Below are positions 21,613 through 30,030 of a DNA stretch of 64,000 bases, piece by piece. The notes beneath the pieces are model-generated. The model was not told the origin of the DNA and did no database searches. It was given only the letters and a program-made list of their open reading frames with translations. Every line of letters starts with the position of its first letter. Positions within the stretch are counted from its first letter, which is position 1. Where the stretch lies: positions 2,248,660-2,312,659 of the forward strand of contig JAOWCC010000577.1 of assembly GCA_030867875.1 (NCBI GenBank). Direction: 5' to 3'. The stretch is from Actinernus sp. WN-2022. Its lineage: Eukaryota; Cnidaria; Anthozoa; Actiniaria; Actinernidae. The position numbers were made by a program, and so were the translations under genes.

Positions 21613-22038
21613 CTATATCCATTTACTAATAGCGTATCCAACGCCTAGCATTCCACCACCAACGTAGAGCAACTCACCAATCTTCTGATTGTTTGAGGGT
21701 TGGTAGTAGTCAGATAAGCGGGGTTCTTTCATCTCTTTGAGCCGTTTTAGCTCTTTACGTAACTTATCGGATCGCACTAAGGCTTCGTTGGTATCTCTTT
21801 GAGCGTTGTATGCGTCACGTTCAAGACCTTCCTGCTCTTGTGCATGGTCGTATCGTCTTTGACGTTCGATTCTATAGGCTTTCGTTTCGCGTGCTAGTTT
21901 TTCGATGGCCCTATTGTGTCTCTCTCGTTCTGCATCCATAGCACCCTTTCCAATCATTCTAGCTAGTATGCCACCACCAGTAAATGCCGTTGCATTCAAT
22001 ATAGCCCCGAGAATGGCCATTCCAATTGCTGCCGCCAT
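21613..22038 (-). CDS. Hydrophobic/coiled-coil protein, 141 aa
   Basis: Not recognised by family. Residues 1-28 are hydrophobic and Gly/Ala-rich (AAAIGMAILGAILNATAF), the centre (about 32-105) is a long charged helix (ERERHNRAIEKLARETKAY and so on) likely to be a coiled coil, and the last 20 residues form a second hydrophobic segment. Such proteins in Polintons are usually guessed to be minor virion or membrane components. The ATG overlaps the stop of the upstream 73-aa gene (TAATG), indicating a compact gene row. Confidence 0.7.
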   Translation of the reverse strand: MAAAIGMAILGAILNATAFTGGGILARMIGKGAMDAERERHNRAIEKLARETKAYRIERQRRYDHAQEQEGLERDAYNAQRDTNEALVRSDKLRKELKRLKEMKEPRLSDYYQPSNNQKIGELLYVGGGMLGVGYAISKWI

Positions 22039-22259
22039 TACGGTTTGGTCTTTTCTTTCTCAAGTTGTTTCTCAAGATATTCCTTTGCGTATAAGCTACC
22101 AACTATCACGGCAGTCCACTTTGCGTAATTCACTAGGGAAGAAGAAGGATCGCTAAGCATAGATTCCTTGGTAGTCTTTTTTACGATCCACCCAATACCA
22201 GAAGCGAGTCCAACGATTTTGACTGCATCGGTTGCCGTCTTCGTCAATTCCTTCTCCAT
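22038..22259 (-). CDS. Small membrane protein, 73 aa
   Basis: Two hydrophobic segments (about residues 11-27, AVKIVGLASGIGWIV, and 46-58, AKWTAVIVGSLYA) separated by a polar loop, with a Lys-rich tail. Family unknown. It lies between the 141-aa and 282-aa genes on the same strand and overlaps the former by its stop codon. Its position in the minus-strand row behind the capsid and ATPase genes suggests a structural role. Confidence 0.65.
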   Translation of the reverse strand: MEKELTKTATDAVKIVGLASGIGWIVKKTTKESMLSDPSSSLVNYAKWTAVIVGSLYAKEYLEKQLEKEKTKP

Positions 22260-22296
22260 CTAGATATATACTACTATGGTCTCGAGTCTTTAAGTG

Positions 22297-23145
22297 TTAC
22301 TCCATGTCTAGTGCCGTTGGCTTTGCCGGAGCTGCAGGTTGTATCGTGCTAACGGTGGCAGCTCGCGTGTTGCCATCTACACACTTCTTGTACGCAAAGT
22401 ACGTGCCAAACAATGTAGCGCCAGTACCAATGACTGCGAGAATAGTCAGGTTTTCGAACCGACCTTTCTCTACGTTAGTTTCTTTGGATGGTTCATTTTC
22501 ACGTTCTATCTCCATCTTTTGAGCTTCTTTTGCACGGGCAGTGACCTTCTCCCAAGCTAATTTTCCTGCTGCAACACGCTTTGGATTTTTTCCTTTTTTA
22601 GTTGGTACAGTCGTTGGAGGATTCGCAGTTATCTGATCCGTCTGTCCTTCCATCTTGATCGATATAGTAGGTATATGTGGAGGTTCAACAGTTGTTCCAG
22701 GAATGACTACGTGACCAGATATGTGGAATAGGACGCTAGCTAGAGCTACAAGGCGACCTGCTTTGAGTGATAGTAGGCCAGTCGCAGCACTGATTTCATT
22801 GCGGACTAGAGGGTCTTCTTGTAGGTCCTTGATCAGTGCTTCTTGAGAATCTATTGGTACTAGGTAGGCAACTAGGCGGGTAGCTAGACGTGTCACGCCG
22901 TCGACTAAGCCTTTCGTTACTTGCTGAGCTAGGACGGCCTGATACCTCCTATACAACTTGTCTATTTCTTTCTCAGGAAGTCTAGAGATGTCTCCTAGGG
23001 AAAAGTTCTTACCTAAGTATTCTTTCGTTACACCTGTTGCGGCTAATATCGAAAGTGATTCGCGATTGTCTGATGTGACGTCTAGGGCGGTTGGTGGTGG
23101 GCCTGTTACGTCCTCGCCGAATATCTCGAGTATATCTTTATCCAT
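22297..23145 (-). CDS. Conserved cnidarian Polinton-associated protein, 282 aa
   Basis: From memory, this family (central stretch LYRRYQAVLAQQVTKGL, then TRLVAYLVPIDS and GLLSLKAGRLVALASVL) occurs in other cnidarian Polinton-like copies; its function is unknown to me. The N-terminal half is alpha-helical, a Pro/Thr-rich linker lies near 165-195, a charged helix near 200-228, and a single transmembrane segment near 236-256 (LTILAVIGTGATLFGTYFAY). The start overlaps the ATPase stop by 8 nt. The gene looks intact. A virion or membrane-associated role is inference from position. Confidence 0.75.
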   Translation of the reverse strand: MDKDILEIFGEDVTGPPPTALDVTSDNRESLSILAATGVTKEYLGKNFSLGDISRLPEKEIDKLYRRYQAVLAQQVTKGLVDGVTRLATRLVAYLVPIDSQEALIKDLQEDPLVRNEISAATGLLSLKAGRLVALASVLFHISGHVVIPGTTVEPPHIPTISIKMEGQTDQITANPPTTVPTKKGKNPKRVAAGKLAWEKVTARAKEAQKMEIERENEPSKETNVEKGRFENLTILAVIGTGATLFGTYFAYKKCVDGNTRAATVSTIQPAAPAKPTALDME

Positions 23146-23632
23146 GATAATATGTTGTAGGTGCTGGGAGCTCTAACACCACCTCGAAAGGATGGCGGAG
23201 ACAGAAGCACATGCGAGCGAACTTATGGGATCCAAGTATCGTTCGTAACTCTTTACATTCTTGTGAGCCTCCATAATCCTCAAATATCTTTTTACCATCT
23301 ACGACCGATGCTGTATGAAATGCTACTACGATAGCTACGTTCTCGCGGAAGGGTTTACATATGCTCGTTAGTTGTTGGGACAGCACCCAAATGGAAAGCC
23401 CTATGTGTCGTGCAGAAAAGGCTAAGTCCACTAGCTTTTCAGTTCGTTTCTTGACGTCCTTCGATGCGGCGCAATCATCGAGAATCAATAGAGTATTGGT
23501 ACCTGACCAAAATGTTGCACAAATACTCAAAGTAGCATCGATGGCATCTTGTGGTGGCGATATGACGAAGAAATGAGGATCTCGATTTGCGAATCCACGA
23601 TAAGTTTTGTTGTGGGCATACGTAGGACAAAT
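23138..23632 (-). pseudogene. FtsK/HerA-type packaging ATPase, C-terminal part
   Basis: Carries the Walker B region TLLILDDCAASKD followed by the sensor-like segment LSIWVLSQQLTSI and the C-terminus ending at 23138. Its N-terminal part, with Walker A, is at 24564-24692. The 0.93 kb between them is a LINE fragment in the opposite orientation. The first authentic codons on this side are at about 23632 (CPTYAHNKTY). In related viruses the ATPase drives genome packaging into the capsid. The gene cannot make an intact protein as it stands. Confidence 0.85.
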
Positions 23633-24563
23633 TATCTCTATTATCTCCAAGGCAAACAAGATGCTGGGTTTCCTCAATAGGAACTGCACTAAAAATGTTT
23701 GTCCTACTTCTAAAACAATTCTCTATACCACTCTTGTTCGATCTCATCTAATTTATGCCTCACAGATTTGGTCTCCTACTTCCTATGGCTCCCTCCGTCT
23801 AGCTCGTAATCTTGAAAGTGTTCAAAGGCGAGCAACTCGTCTCATCTTATACGGTTCCGACTTGGACTACAAATCGAGACTTCATCGACTAAATCTTCTT
23901 CCTCTCTGCTACTTCCTTGAATATCTTGACCTGCTTTTTCTATTCCGCTGTCTTAAAGGTGAAATTTTGATCGACACCTCTGACATTCTACTATTTAACA
24001 GATCTGTAACTCGTCGCGGCTCCTCTGGTCTAGACTTACGCTTAATTCCTGCCCGTACCTCGACTTTTCGTTCTTCCTACTTTGTACGTATCTGTCCTCT
24101 ATGGAACGCTCTTCCAGTCGATCTTCGCTCTTCTCTCTCTACCTCCTCTTTCAAACTCAAACTGAAAAAACTTTACTTTGAAAGGCTAAACTCGGTCTTT
24201 GATACCTTCAACATTCGAACTTGGTTCGTTACTTGTCCCCTCTGTCGTCGTTCTAACCTTGTAACCGTATGCCCGTGTTAAAGTAGTTGATTATTGTTAC
24301 TATCATCATATCATCCAGTTGCGCTGCTTGCATTCAAACTATTTGTAGCATAATGTTATTATCGTACTTGATTTTGTATTTATTCATTCATTATCTAATT
24401 ATTGTATGTATATATATATATTCTTTTTTTCTTTTTTCTTCTCGTTAACATCCATCGTTACTGCTGGCGGAGACAAGCCTCGTAGGGGACTTTGAGTCCT
24501 ATTGTTTGTCTCCTGTGGCGTTACGCCCAAATGTTGTAAATAAATAAATAAATAAAATAAAAT
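23633..24563 (+). mobile_element. 5'-truncated CR1-like LINE inside the ATPase gene
   Basis: A plus-strand frame (to 24281) encodes the post-palm region of a CR1/L2-type ORF2: YTTLVRSHLIYASQIWSP, NLESVQRRATRLI, RLHRLNLLPL, PLWNALPVDLR. A 3' UTR follows and the insertion ends in a (TAAA)n tail at about 24537-24563. The ATPase codons resume exactly on either side. A short AAAT at both borders may be the target duplication, but it is blurred by the tail. It must postdate the arrival of the Polinton. Confidence 0.9.
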
Positions 24564-24692
24564 CAGTACTATGTAATCGAACTTACCACGAAATGCTCCA
24601 CGAAGTTGTTCTATGAGAAACGCAGTCTTCCCACAATTCGTCGGACCGACTATGAGTGCGTTGAACGGCACGTGCTCTACGAGAGAATCCAT
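24564..24692 (-). pseudogene. FtsK/HerA-type packaging ATPase, N-terminal part
   Basis: Starts at the ATG at 24692, sharing one base with the TGA of the capsid gene. Walker A is VGPTNCGKT at residues 15-23, followed by a helix (FLIEQLRGAFRG) and the second strand (YIVLI), after which the reading runs into the LINE tail. Paired with 23138-23632 it accounts for the two nucleotide-binding motifs of the packaging ATPase. Confidence 0.85.
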
Positions 24693-25927
24693 CAGTATAA
24701 TATACTCTGCAGAGATCTGTTCAATATCGTGACCTGAGCATCCGCAAGGACATAGATGTGCATTTTCACATTTCCACTTCCCTTAGCAGTTCTATGTATG
24801 CGAATGTCGATGTCCTTTCCACTGCCGGTTTGTGCCAAGCCATCACCATGAACGGTGGAATCTTTTGCTGTGCGACAATCGATTAGGATAGCGAATCTAT
24901 TTTCAAAGAACTTCTTTGGAGTCATGGAAGTATTGGGTGTACCAAACCAACCTCTTGCAGCCTCCCAGAAATCTAGGGGAAGCATGCCGCTTGGAAAGAG
25001 TCTGTTGGGAATCCCGTTGACATCTACTTCTACCTTCAAGATATCTGGATTCGAGAATGCTTCACTATCTCGCGTACCAATGGTAGGTGGATCTATGAAT
25101 AGTAGAAGTAGTCCAGCAAAGGATCGTCGTGGAACATTAACGTTTTGAGATATCAAAGTATCGGACGTTTTAGCGATATCTACTGTCTTGAAGTGAACAG
25201 CGTAGTTGTATAGGAATGCAGTACCTATTTCGTATTTGTGAAATGCATTACTAGCCAGCGTTTCGTTCCTGATTGCTTCGTATTCTAGTTGGATGTTGGT
25301 AAGTTGGTACGTACCTATCTTCGTCGTATCCGATCCAATTACTACCTCGTTGGCAGGCGCTAGAGTCAACTCGAATGTAATGATACTTTCTAAGGCATGT
25401 GGATATAGAACTCCATGTTGTGTCAGAATGTCAACATCTAATGGAATCCTATACTTTGAACCACATGCAGTTAGGAGCGCGTTGTCTGCAGCAGATGAAG
25501 TACTTGCGTCACCAGCTTTCGATCGTAGCTTATTCAAGTTCTCTGATTGAATGCCTTGTTGTATTCTAGACTCTCTCTCCTGCGTAGATAGGTATACATC
25601 GGAGTATGTTTGTAGGAGGTCTGGCCTGACAAGGTCTTCTACTGTTTCAGCTCCCATCCTACAGATTCTACGCATGACCAAACAGCGTCCAACGTTCGAA
25701 ACGACTCTGTTATTCGCATGTCCACCAGATAGTATGATATCGCCCAATAGCGCTAAGCTACCAGGTACTAGTACTACATCTTCTGCTAGCTTTGGGACTT
25801 CTACGTATAGAGTCTCACCTGGATTGGCAGACGATCGAGTGAAAGTCTTCCTATACAAGTCTCGCGGAGCCTTGAGTGCATGAGGCTCTCTTCGTACTTG
25901 TGTGGGATCCAACCTTGATGAGATCAT
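24692..25927 (-). CDS. Probable major capsid protein (hexon-like)
   Basis: 411 aa from the ATG at 25927, chosen because an upstream in-frame ATG would read through the divergent promoter. From memory it belongs to a family common in cnidarian Polinton copies (RLDPTQ..REPHALKAPRDLYR at the N-terminus; GTYQLTNIQLEYEAIRNETL in the middle; AQVTILNRSLQSILY at the end). Length, beta-rich composition and position directly upstream of the packaging ATPase suit a double-jelly-roll capsid protein, but no diagnostic motif proves it. The frame is intact. Alternative: another abundant virion protein. Confidence 0.65.
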   Translation of the reverse strand: MISSRLDPTQVRREPHALKAPRDLYRKTFTRSSANPGETLYVEVPKLAEDVVLVPGSLALLGDIILSGGHANNRVVSNVGRCLVMRRICRMGAETVEDLVRPDLLQTYSDVYLSTQERESRIQQGIQSENLNKLRSKAGDASTSSAADNALLTACGSKYRIPLDVDILTQHGVLYPHALESIITFELTLAPANEVVIGSDTTKIGTYQLTNIQLEYEAIRNETLASNAFHKYEIGTAFLYNYAVHFKTVDIAKTSDTLISQNVNVPRRSFAGLLLLFIDPPTIGTRDSEAFSNPDILKVEVDVNGIPNRLFPSGMLPLDFWEAARGWFGTPNTSMTPKKFFENRFAILIDCRTAKDSTVHGDGLAQTGSGKDIDIRIHRTAKGSGNVKMHIYVLADAQVTILNRSLQSILY

Positions 25928-25961
25928 GTTGAATATAACTATATATATAATTATGTTTAAC
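25928..25961. promoter_or_regulatory. Divergent promoter, 34 bp
   Basis: The whole gap between the capsid ATG (minus) and the 365-aa gene ATG (plus). It is an imperfect inverted repeat, GTTGAATATAAC at the left against GTTTAAC at the right, around an ATATATAT core. The GTTGAA..TATA theme recurs at 28646-28688, between another divergent pair. Confidence 0.6.
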
Positions 25962-27059
25962 ATGGCCTCTGAGGGTAGGTACGATGAAGGAACTGATGAA
26001 GCTGAAGGAGGTGGAGACTACGATAAAGATGATACTATCAATGTGGATGAGGAGTGGGATGCAATATTTCCAGAAGAGTCAGGAGAAATGGTCCCAATGA
26101 AAACCAGACGCAACTACGGCAAAGAAGGTGCTAGACCAAAGAATCAGGAAACCTCGTTTTCTAGAGAAGATGACGAGTACTTCGACGAACTCATCGACTC
26201 GGAAGGCTCGAACGTTTCTAGAAATGAAAAAATCCTGGAGAGGCTGGAGAAAGAGAAAATCCCAAAGTATACCGATCGAAGTGTAATCTTCAAACAGGGT
26301 TTATCGGAAAATGCAAGACAGGATATGTTCGAGACTGTCTGGGAAAAATACCACGATGTGGGAATTCGAGGCACGCTTGAGATTGCAACCATGTCTGATG
26401 GTAGAGTCTTTATCAAAGAGTATGGAAGTAAAGAAAAAGCTATTCCTTTGACCACCACGAAAGGTGAGTTATATAAGAAGATGGGAAAAGGTCTCAAAAG
26501 AGTCTTAGGACCTTCGAGGGAAGAAATGTTAAAAGAAGTCATAGTAGCTCAAAACCAATTGAGTGAGAGGGTCGAACAAAATGAAGGAATACTCAAAGAC
26601 CCTACATCTACCGAAACTCAGAAAGAAAACGCTACTAATGAAATAAAGACCGATCAGGAGGAGCAAACAGTCCTAGAACAAATAGAAGGAGCTATAGTAG
26701 CACGGATGTCACTTAGGGATCGTATAAGAATCATCTTTAAGAAGTATGGAGTCAGTATAATTAGCGTGGTAGCTGTGGTAAGTACTGTGATCGGTGTAAT
26801 AGTTTCCAATCTGACGAAGACAGTTTCCGCGATAGTACCAGGATTTGGAGATGCTGCCAAAGCAGCTGCTAAAACAACTGTCAAAGGTTTAAGAGCAATA
26901 GGCAAAAAGTTAGAGGAGATTCTACCTAAGATGATTGGACCAATTGTTAGTTTCATATTCAGTATGGCTGCTGACGTTGTTGGAGTCTTAGCAAACAACC
27001 TTTGGTTGTTAATCGTAGCAGCAGTGGTCTTCGTAGTGGAGCAATACAAACGCCGTTAA
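25962..27059 (+). CDS. Acidic N-terminus/hydrophobic C-terminus virion-type protein, 365 aa
   Basis: Start placed at ATGGCCTCTGAG (25962); the longer frame would include the promoter. Residues 1-100 are strongly acidic, followed by a mixed central region and a charged helix (about 200-260). The C-terminus has two membrane-type stretches (ISVVAVVSTVIGVIVSNL and, at the end, SMAADVVGVLANNLWLLIVA) and closes with QYKRR. From memory similar C-termini are widespread in cnidarian Polinton copies. Function unknown; a membrane-active virion protein is plausible. Its TAA overlaps that of the convergent gene at 27056 through a shared TTAA. Confidence 0.7.
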   Translation: MASEGRYDEGTDEAEGGGDYDKDDTINVDEEWDAIFPEESGEMVPMKTRRNYGKEGARPKNQETSFSREDDEYFDELIDSEGSNVSRNEKILERLEKEKIPKYTDRSVIFKQGLSENARQDMFETVWEKYHDVGIRGTLEIATMSDGRVFIKEYGSKEKAIPLTTTKGELYKKMGKGLKRVLGPSREEMLKEVIVAQNQLSERVEQNEGILKDPTSTETQKENATNEIKTDQEEQTVLEQIEGAIVARMSLRDRIRIIFKKYGVSIISVVAVVSTVIGVIVSNLTKTVSAIVPGFGDAAKAAAKTTVKGLRAIGKKLEEILPKMIGPIVSFIFSMAADVVGVLANNLWLLIVAAVVFVVEQYKRR

Positions 27060-27628
27060 CGAAACAACGTCCATGCGATTCCAGCTGCAGCAATGGATGT
27101 CACTGCGAGATTAATCTCATGTTGTGAGACGACAGCCTTTACCTTTGCCTTTGCCTTTGCCTTTGCCTTTGGTACAGGAACTTGTTTCTCGAGAGGCTGT
27201 ACCGATTTCTTATCTGACGGTCCTTCCATAAGAAGAGGTGGGTGTCCTTTGACTTCTATATTGATGGCGTTAGTGCCTAGCACCATATCTTTCGTAGCTT
27301 TCGGGATTGGATTCTTATAGTCATCTTTCTTACCAAGATAGTACTCTAGATTGCTTGGCAAAAGTCGCACATCTACAGCTATTGCTAAATCGAGCCTCTT
27401 ATGCGTCCTCGTTATAGCATTAAGATAGTTATTGTAGCTCACCACTAAATCGTTTTCGAGAATAGCACCTTCGACTAAGCTCTTAAACTTTTCTTTGACG
27501 TTATGGCTATGTATGATGGAGTCGTTCAGATCTGCTTGTGCACCAAGTATGCAATGTCCAAAAGCCTCGACAGATCTATTCAACCTACCCAATCCAACAT
27601 CTGTCAAACCCTTTCCGATTGGTGGCAT
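27056..27628 (-). pseudogene. C-terminal part of a large virion-type gene, beyond in-frame stop
   Basis: 190 aa from an internal ATG. The reading is open in the same register up to the TAA at 27665-27667 that ends the frame above it, so both pieces were probably one gene. The sequence PPIGKGLTDVGLGRLNRSVE and AFGHCILGAQADLNDSI resembles the second half of a cnidarian Polinton protein I know as one continuous chain. Near the C-terminus is a (KA)n run (PKAKAKAKAKVKA) and a final hydrophobic segment (LAVTSIAAAGIAWTLF). It might be expressed from its own ATG, but no promoter motif is evident. Confidence 0.6.
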
Positions 27629-27664
27629 GAACCAATTGTATTGTTTACCGTTGTTATTGCCAAT

Positions 27665-28645
27665 TTACGTTAAAGAAAACTGGTACGGAGTACGACTCTC
27701 CTCAGGAAACTTAAAGTCACCACCAGGCCACTTTGCAGAGAACGAAGTATTATGTGCATACTTCTCCGTATAGTTCACCATTTTTCCATGAGAGTTTACG
27801 TAGACGTCTCCTAAGCCATTCCACCGAAAGTCTGGTGTTCGAGATATACCGAATTCGATGCACAATTTCTCAAGAGCTGATTTGTTATAGAGGTTATCCC
27901 TTTGCTTGAAATGAGATTCACCAGGTAAAGGAACTCCATGAGTACCACCAAGTTCACGTAGAATTCTTCGTATCGTGAAATATACGTGGAATCGTAGGAA
28001 CCCTTGAACGACTGGTGGATACGTTTTGAAAGTGGGGTCAAACAACGACACTCCACATCCGGAAGTTGCACACCACGTTGCAAAATTAAGTTGTTGAGGC
28101 CAGTAGTGGAAATCCGGACCAGCCAACCAATGCTGGGACTCCTTTTTTGTCGTATGCTTTACAACGATCTCCTTGAATATATTTGGAACGCCAGCTTTGA
28201 AATTCTGCTTTGGTGTGACATATATCAATAGATTAGTGAGATCAATATCTTGTGCCGGTTCAGTAGAAGGAACTGCTGTAATAGGATATTTCGCATTATT
28301 ATCTAGGATCAACGTAGATGGGAAACCTTTATTCACATCCCACAACGTATTATCGATGCGTTTTTGAATCGTAGTAGCTTTGTGCTTCCGCGAGAATAGT
28401 ACCCCCTCATAAACTGTTTTGGTGCCAAGGGCTAGGTCAAGCGCCTTGCCTGCGCGCCCATGCAAGACCCTTAGCTGACCTCCACCTGCCTTCGTAGGGA
28501 GGCCTGCATCTGTGAACACCTGGTAGGTTTCCCCGTGAAAGAATAAATTAATGTTCCACACCCCATCCCGACCCACGAAAGAGTCGAACCAGCCGGTTAC
28601 AGCCTTTGGAAATAGGTACTTGAACTGCCGCCATGCGTCTGTCAT
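27665..28645 (-). CDS. N-terminal part of a large virion-type protein, 326 aa
   Basis: Start at ATG 28645 (MTDAWRQFKYLF), immediately beside the divergent promoter. Contains aromatic-rich stretches (HWLAGPDFHYWPQQLNFA, GFLRFHVYFTIRRIL, LCIEFGISRTPDFRWNGLG). From memory this family is conserved among cnidarian Polintons but has no assigned function; a penton or other capsid-associated role is possible. The frame ends at TAA 27665-27667 while related sequence continues downstream in the same register, so the product is likely truncated. Confidence 0.65.
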   Translation of the reverse strand: MTDAWRQFKYLFPKAVTGWFDSFVGRDGVWNINLFFHGETYQVFTDAGLPTKAGGGQLRVLHGRAGKALDLALGTKTVYEGVLFSRKHKATTIQKRIDNTLWDVNKGFPSTLILDNNAKYPITAVPSTEPAQDIDLTNLLIYVTPKQNFKAGVPNIFKEIVVKHTTKKESQHWLAGPDFHYWPQQLNFATWCATSGCGVSLFDPTFKTYPPVVQGFLRFHVYFTIRRILRELGGTHGVPLPGESHFKQRDNLYNKSALEKLCIEFGISRTPDFRWNGLGDVYVNSHGKMVNYTEKYAHNTSFSAKWPGGDFKFPEESRTPYQFSLT

Positions 28646-28688
28646 GTTGAAGCTATACATACATATAGTTATACCTTCAACATATAAG
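28646..28688. promoter_or_regulatory. Divergent promoter, 43 bp
   Basis: Lies between ATG 28645 (minus) and ATG 28689 (plus). Outer inverted repeats GTTGAAGCTATA and TATACCTTCAAC (one mismatch) surround CATACATATAGT. Same theme as the promoter at 25928. Confidence 0.65.
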
Positions 28689-29348
28689 ATGGTTCTCTTA
28701 TATATCACCACAACATTGGCCGACCATACTGTCTACTTCGACAACCCTATTCTCATACAGAACGTTTCACTAGTCGAAGTCACTATTGAGAATAGTTGGT
28801 GGAACCTAGCAGAGAATGCTACCTTCTGGTGGTCTACCGAAGGCATAGGGTTTCCGTACGACGTTCCTAAGGGAAACCACACTATGGCGAGCCTTCGACA
28901 ATTCTTTGCGCCTGCAGTTGGTGCTGACATCATAAAAATCGAGAAACCCCATCATAGGAGGGCTTGGAACCTAGAAGTCAAGCAATTGATCCTACTTAGT
29001 GGAAACCTCTGTAAACTGATGGGTATTAATAAAGATGGGATTGCTACGCGACTAAAAGTAGGTTCGCACGAAGTGTCCATCCAAGATGAAATCGACATAG
29101 CGTATATCTGCTGCGACGTGGTGGATTCCAGATTCTCGATTCAAGATGGAAAGCAATCTAAAGTCCTAAGTAGAATACATATCCGAGGCGATAGATTTGT
29201 GAAAACGACGTATGCCTCACTACAACCTCTAGATGTCAAAGCTCTAGGTACGATACAAAGCAGTCTTCGTCTGACAATTCTCGATGAGAAAGGCAATCTG
29301 ATAGACTTCCAGGGTCGCCCCATACTGTACGTGTTGAAGCTTGAGTAA
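28689..29348 (+). CDS. Putative minor structural protein, 219 aa
   Basis: Start at ATG 28689 next to the divergent promoter; the frame extends upstream but only through the promoter and the opposite gene. Beta-rich with family-like features: VSLVEVTIENSWWNL near residue 25-40, NHTMASLRQFF near 65, a central LCKLMGINKDGIATRL, and a C-terminus LRLTILDEKGNLIDFQGRP. From memory comparable proteins recur in animal Polinton/Maverick copies. I suspect a jelly-roll-type minor capsid (penton-like) or fibre-like role, but no motif decides. Intact. Confidence 0.6.
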   Translation: MVLLYITTTLADHTVYFDNPILIQNVSLVEVTIENSWWNLAENATFWWSTEGIGFPYDVPKGNHTMASLRQFFAPAVGADIIKIEKPHHRRAWNLEVKQLILLSGNLCKLMGINKDGIATRLKVGSHEVSIQDEIDIAYICCDVVDSRFSIQDGKQSKVLSRIHIRGDRFVKTTYASLQPLDVKALGTIQSSLRLTILDEKGNLIDFQGRPILYVLKLE

Positions 29349-29367
29349 GTTATACGTATAACGTACA
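29349..29367 (+). promoter_or_regulatory. Short upstream element, TTATACGTATAACGTAC
   Basis: Occupies the 19-bp gap between the 219-aa and 203-aa genes. It contains the palindrome GTTATACGTATAAC, which includes ACGTATA, the word found before the polymerase, integrase and TFIIB-like genes. Confidence 0.5.
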
Positions 29368-29979
29368 ATGGAAGGCGATTCGATTCAACCGTTTCCCTCA
29401 GCACCAAGTATCTATCCACAGATCGCTAGTGACACTGGAAAGAACTTTAGACTGCAAACGATCCGAGACACGCTTTCGGACATTGAAGTTCAAGAAAGAC
29501 ACTACGAAGGTGTACGCAAGAAATATGCACGTTCTCAAGGAATAGTTCATGGAATCGCAGTGGTAACTGGAGGTCTATCTGTGATCTTATCTGGATCTGG
29601 ATTGGGCGCAGCGTTGACTGGGGTTGGAATAGTGATTGGTCTACCACTTGGAGTTATTGGTGGACTATGTGGATTAATTTCAGCATCTACGACCCTTGGA
29701 GCTAAGAAGTTAGGAATGAAGGTTTCTAAACATGAAAGGACAACTATGTTGGCAAAGGCGAAAATCAATACGATTCGCGATCTAGTATCGAAGGCCTTAC
29801 GCGATGAAAACATATCCGACTCCGAATACAGTCTCATCCTGAACGAAGCGAATAAGTATGAGACTATGAGGTCTGAAATTCGTCGCAAGGCTTCCATAGG
29901 TGAAAAAAGCGCGGATCGGGTTCGAGCCGAACTCAAGCAAGAAGTGCAAAAGGAAATGCGAGAAAAACTTGGAATGTAA
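29368..29979 (+). CDS. Membrane-interacting protein, 203 aa
   Basis: N-terminal polar region (1-55), a long Gly/Ala/Val-rich hydrophobic segment (about 57-112, GIAVVTGGLSVILSGSGLG and so on), then a charged helical C-terminal half (KHERTTMLAKAKINTIRDLV, ISDSEYSLILNEANKYETM). From memory this two-part layout (hydrophobic hairpin followed by KHE..T.LA.AK.NTI) is common in cnidarian Polintons; function unknown. The gene is intact and follows the 219-aa gene on the same strand. Confidence 0.7.
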   Translation: MEGDSIQPFPSAPSIYPQIASDTGKNFRLQTIRDTLSDIEVQERHYEGVRKKYARSQGIVHGIAVVTGGLSVILSGSGLGAALTGVGIVIGLPLGVIGGLCGLISASTTLGAKKLGMKVSKHERTTMLAKAKINTIRDLVSKALRDENISDSEYSLILNEANKYETMRSEIRRKASIGEKSADRVRAELKQEVQKEMREKLGM

Positions 29980-30030
29980 GAATCGACGTTTCCTATGAAA
30001 GGAATGAACATGGCTCTCACTTCCACTTCG

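Noticed and set aside
26144..27049. Minus-strand ORFs of 131-132 aa opposite the 365-aa viral gene
   Set aside because: Antisense shadows without promoter motif or family features.
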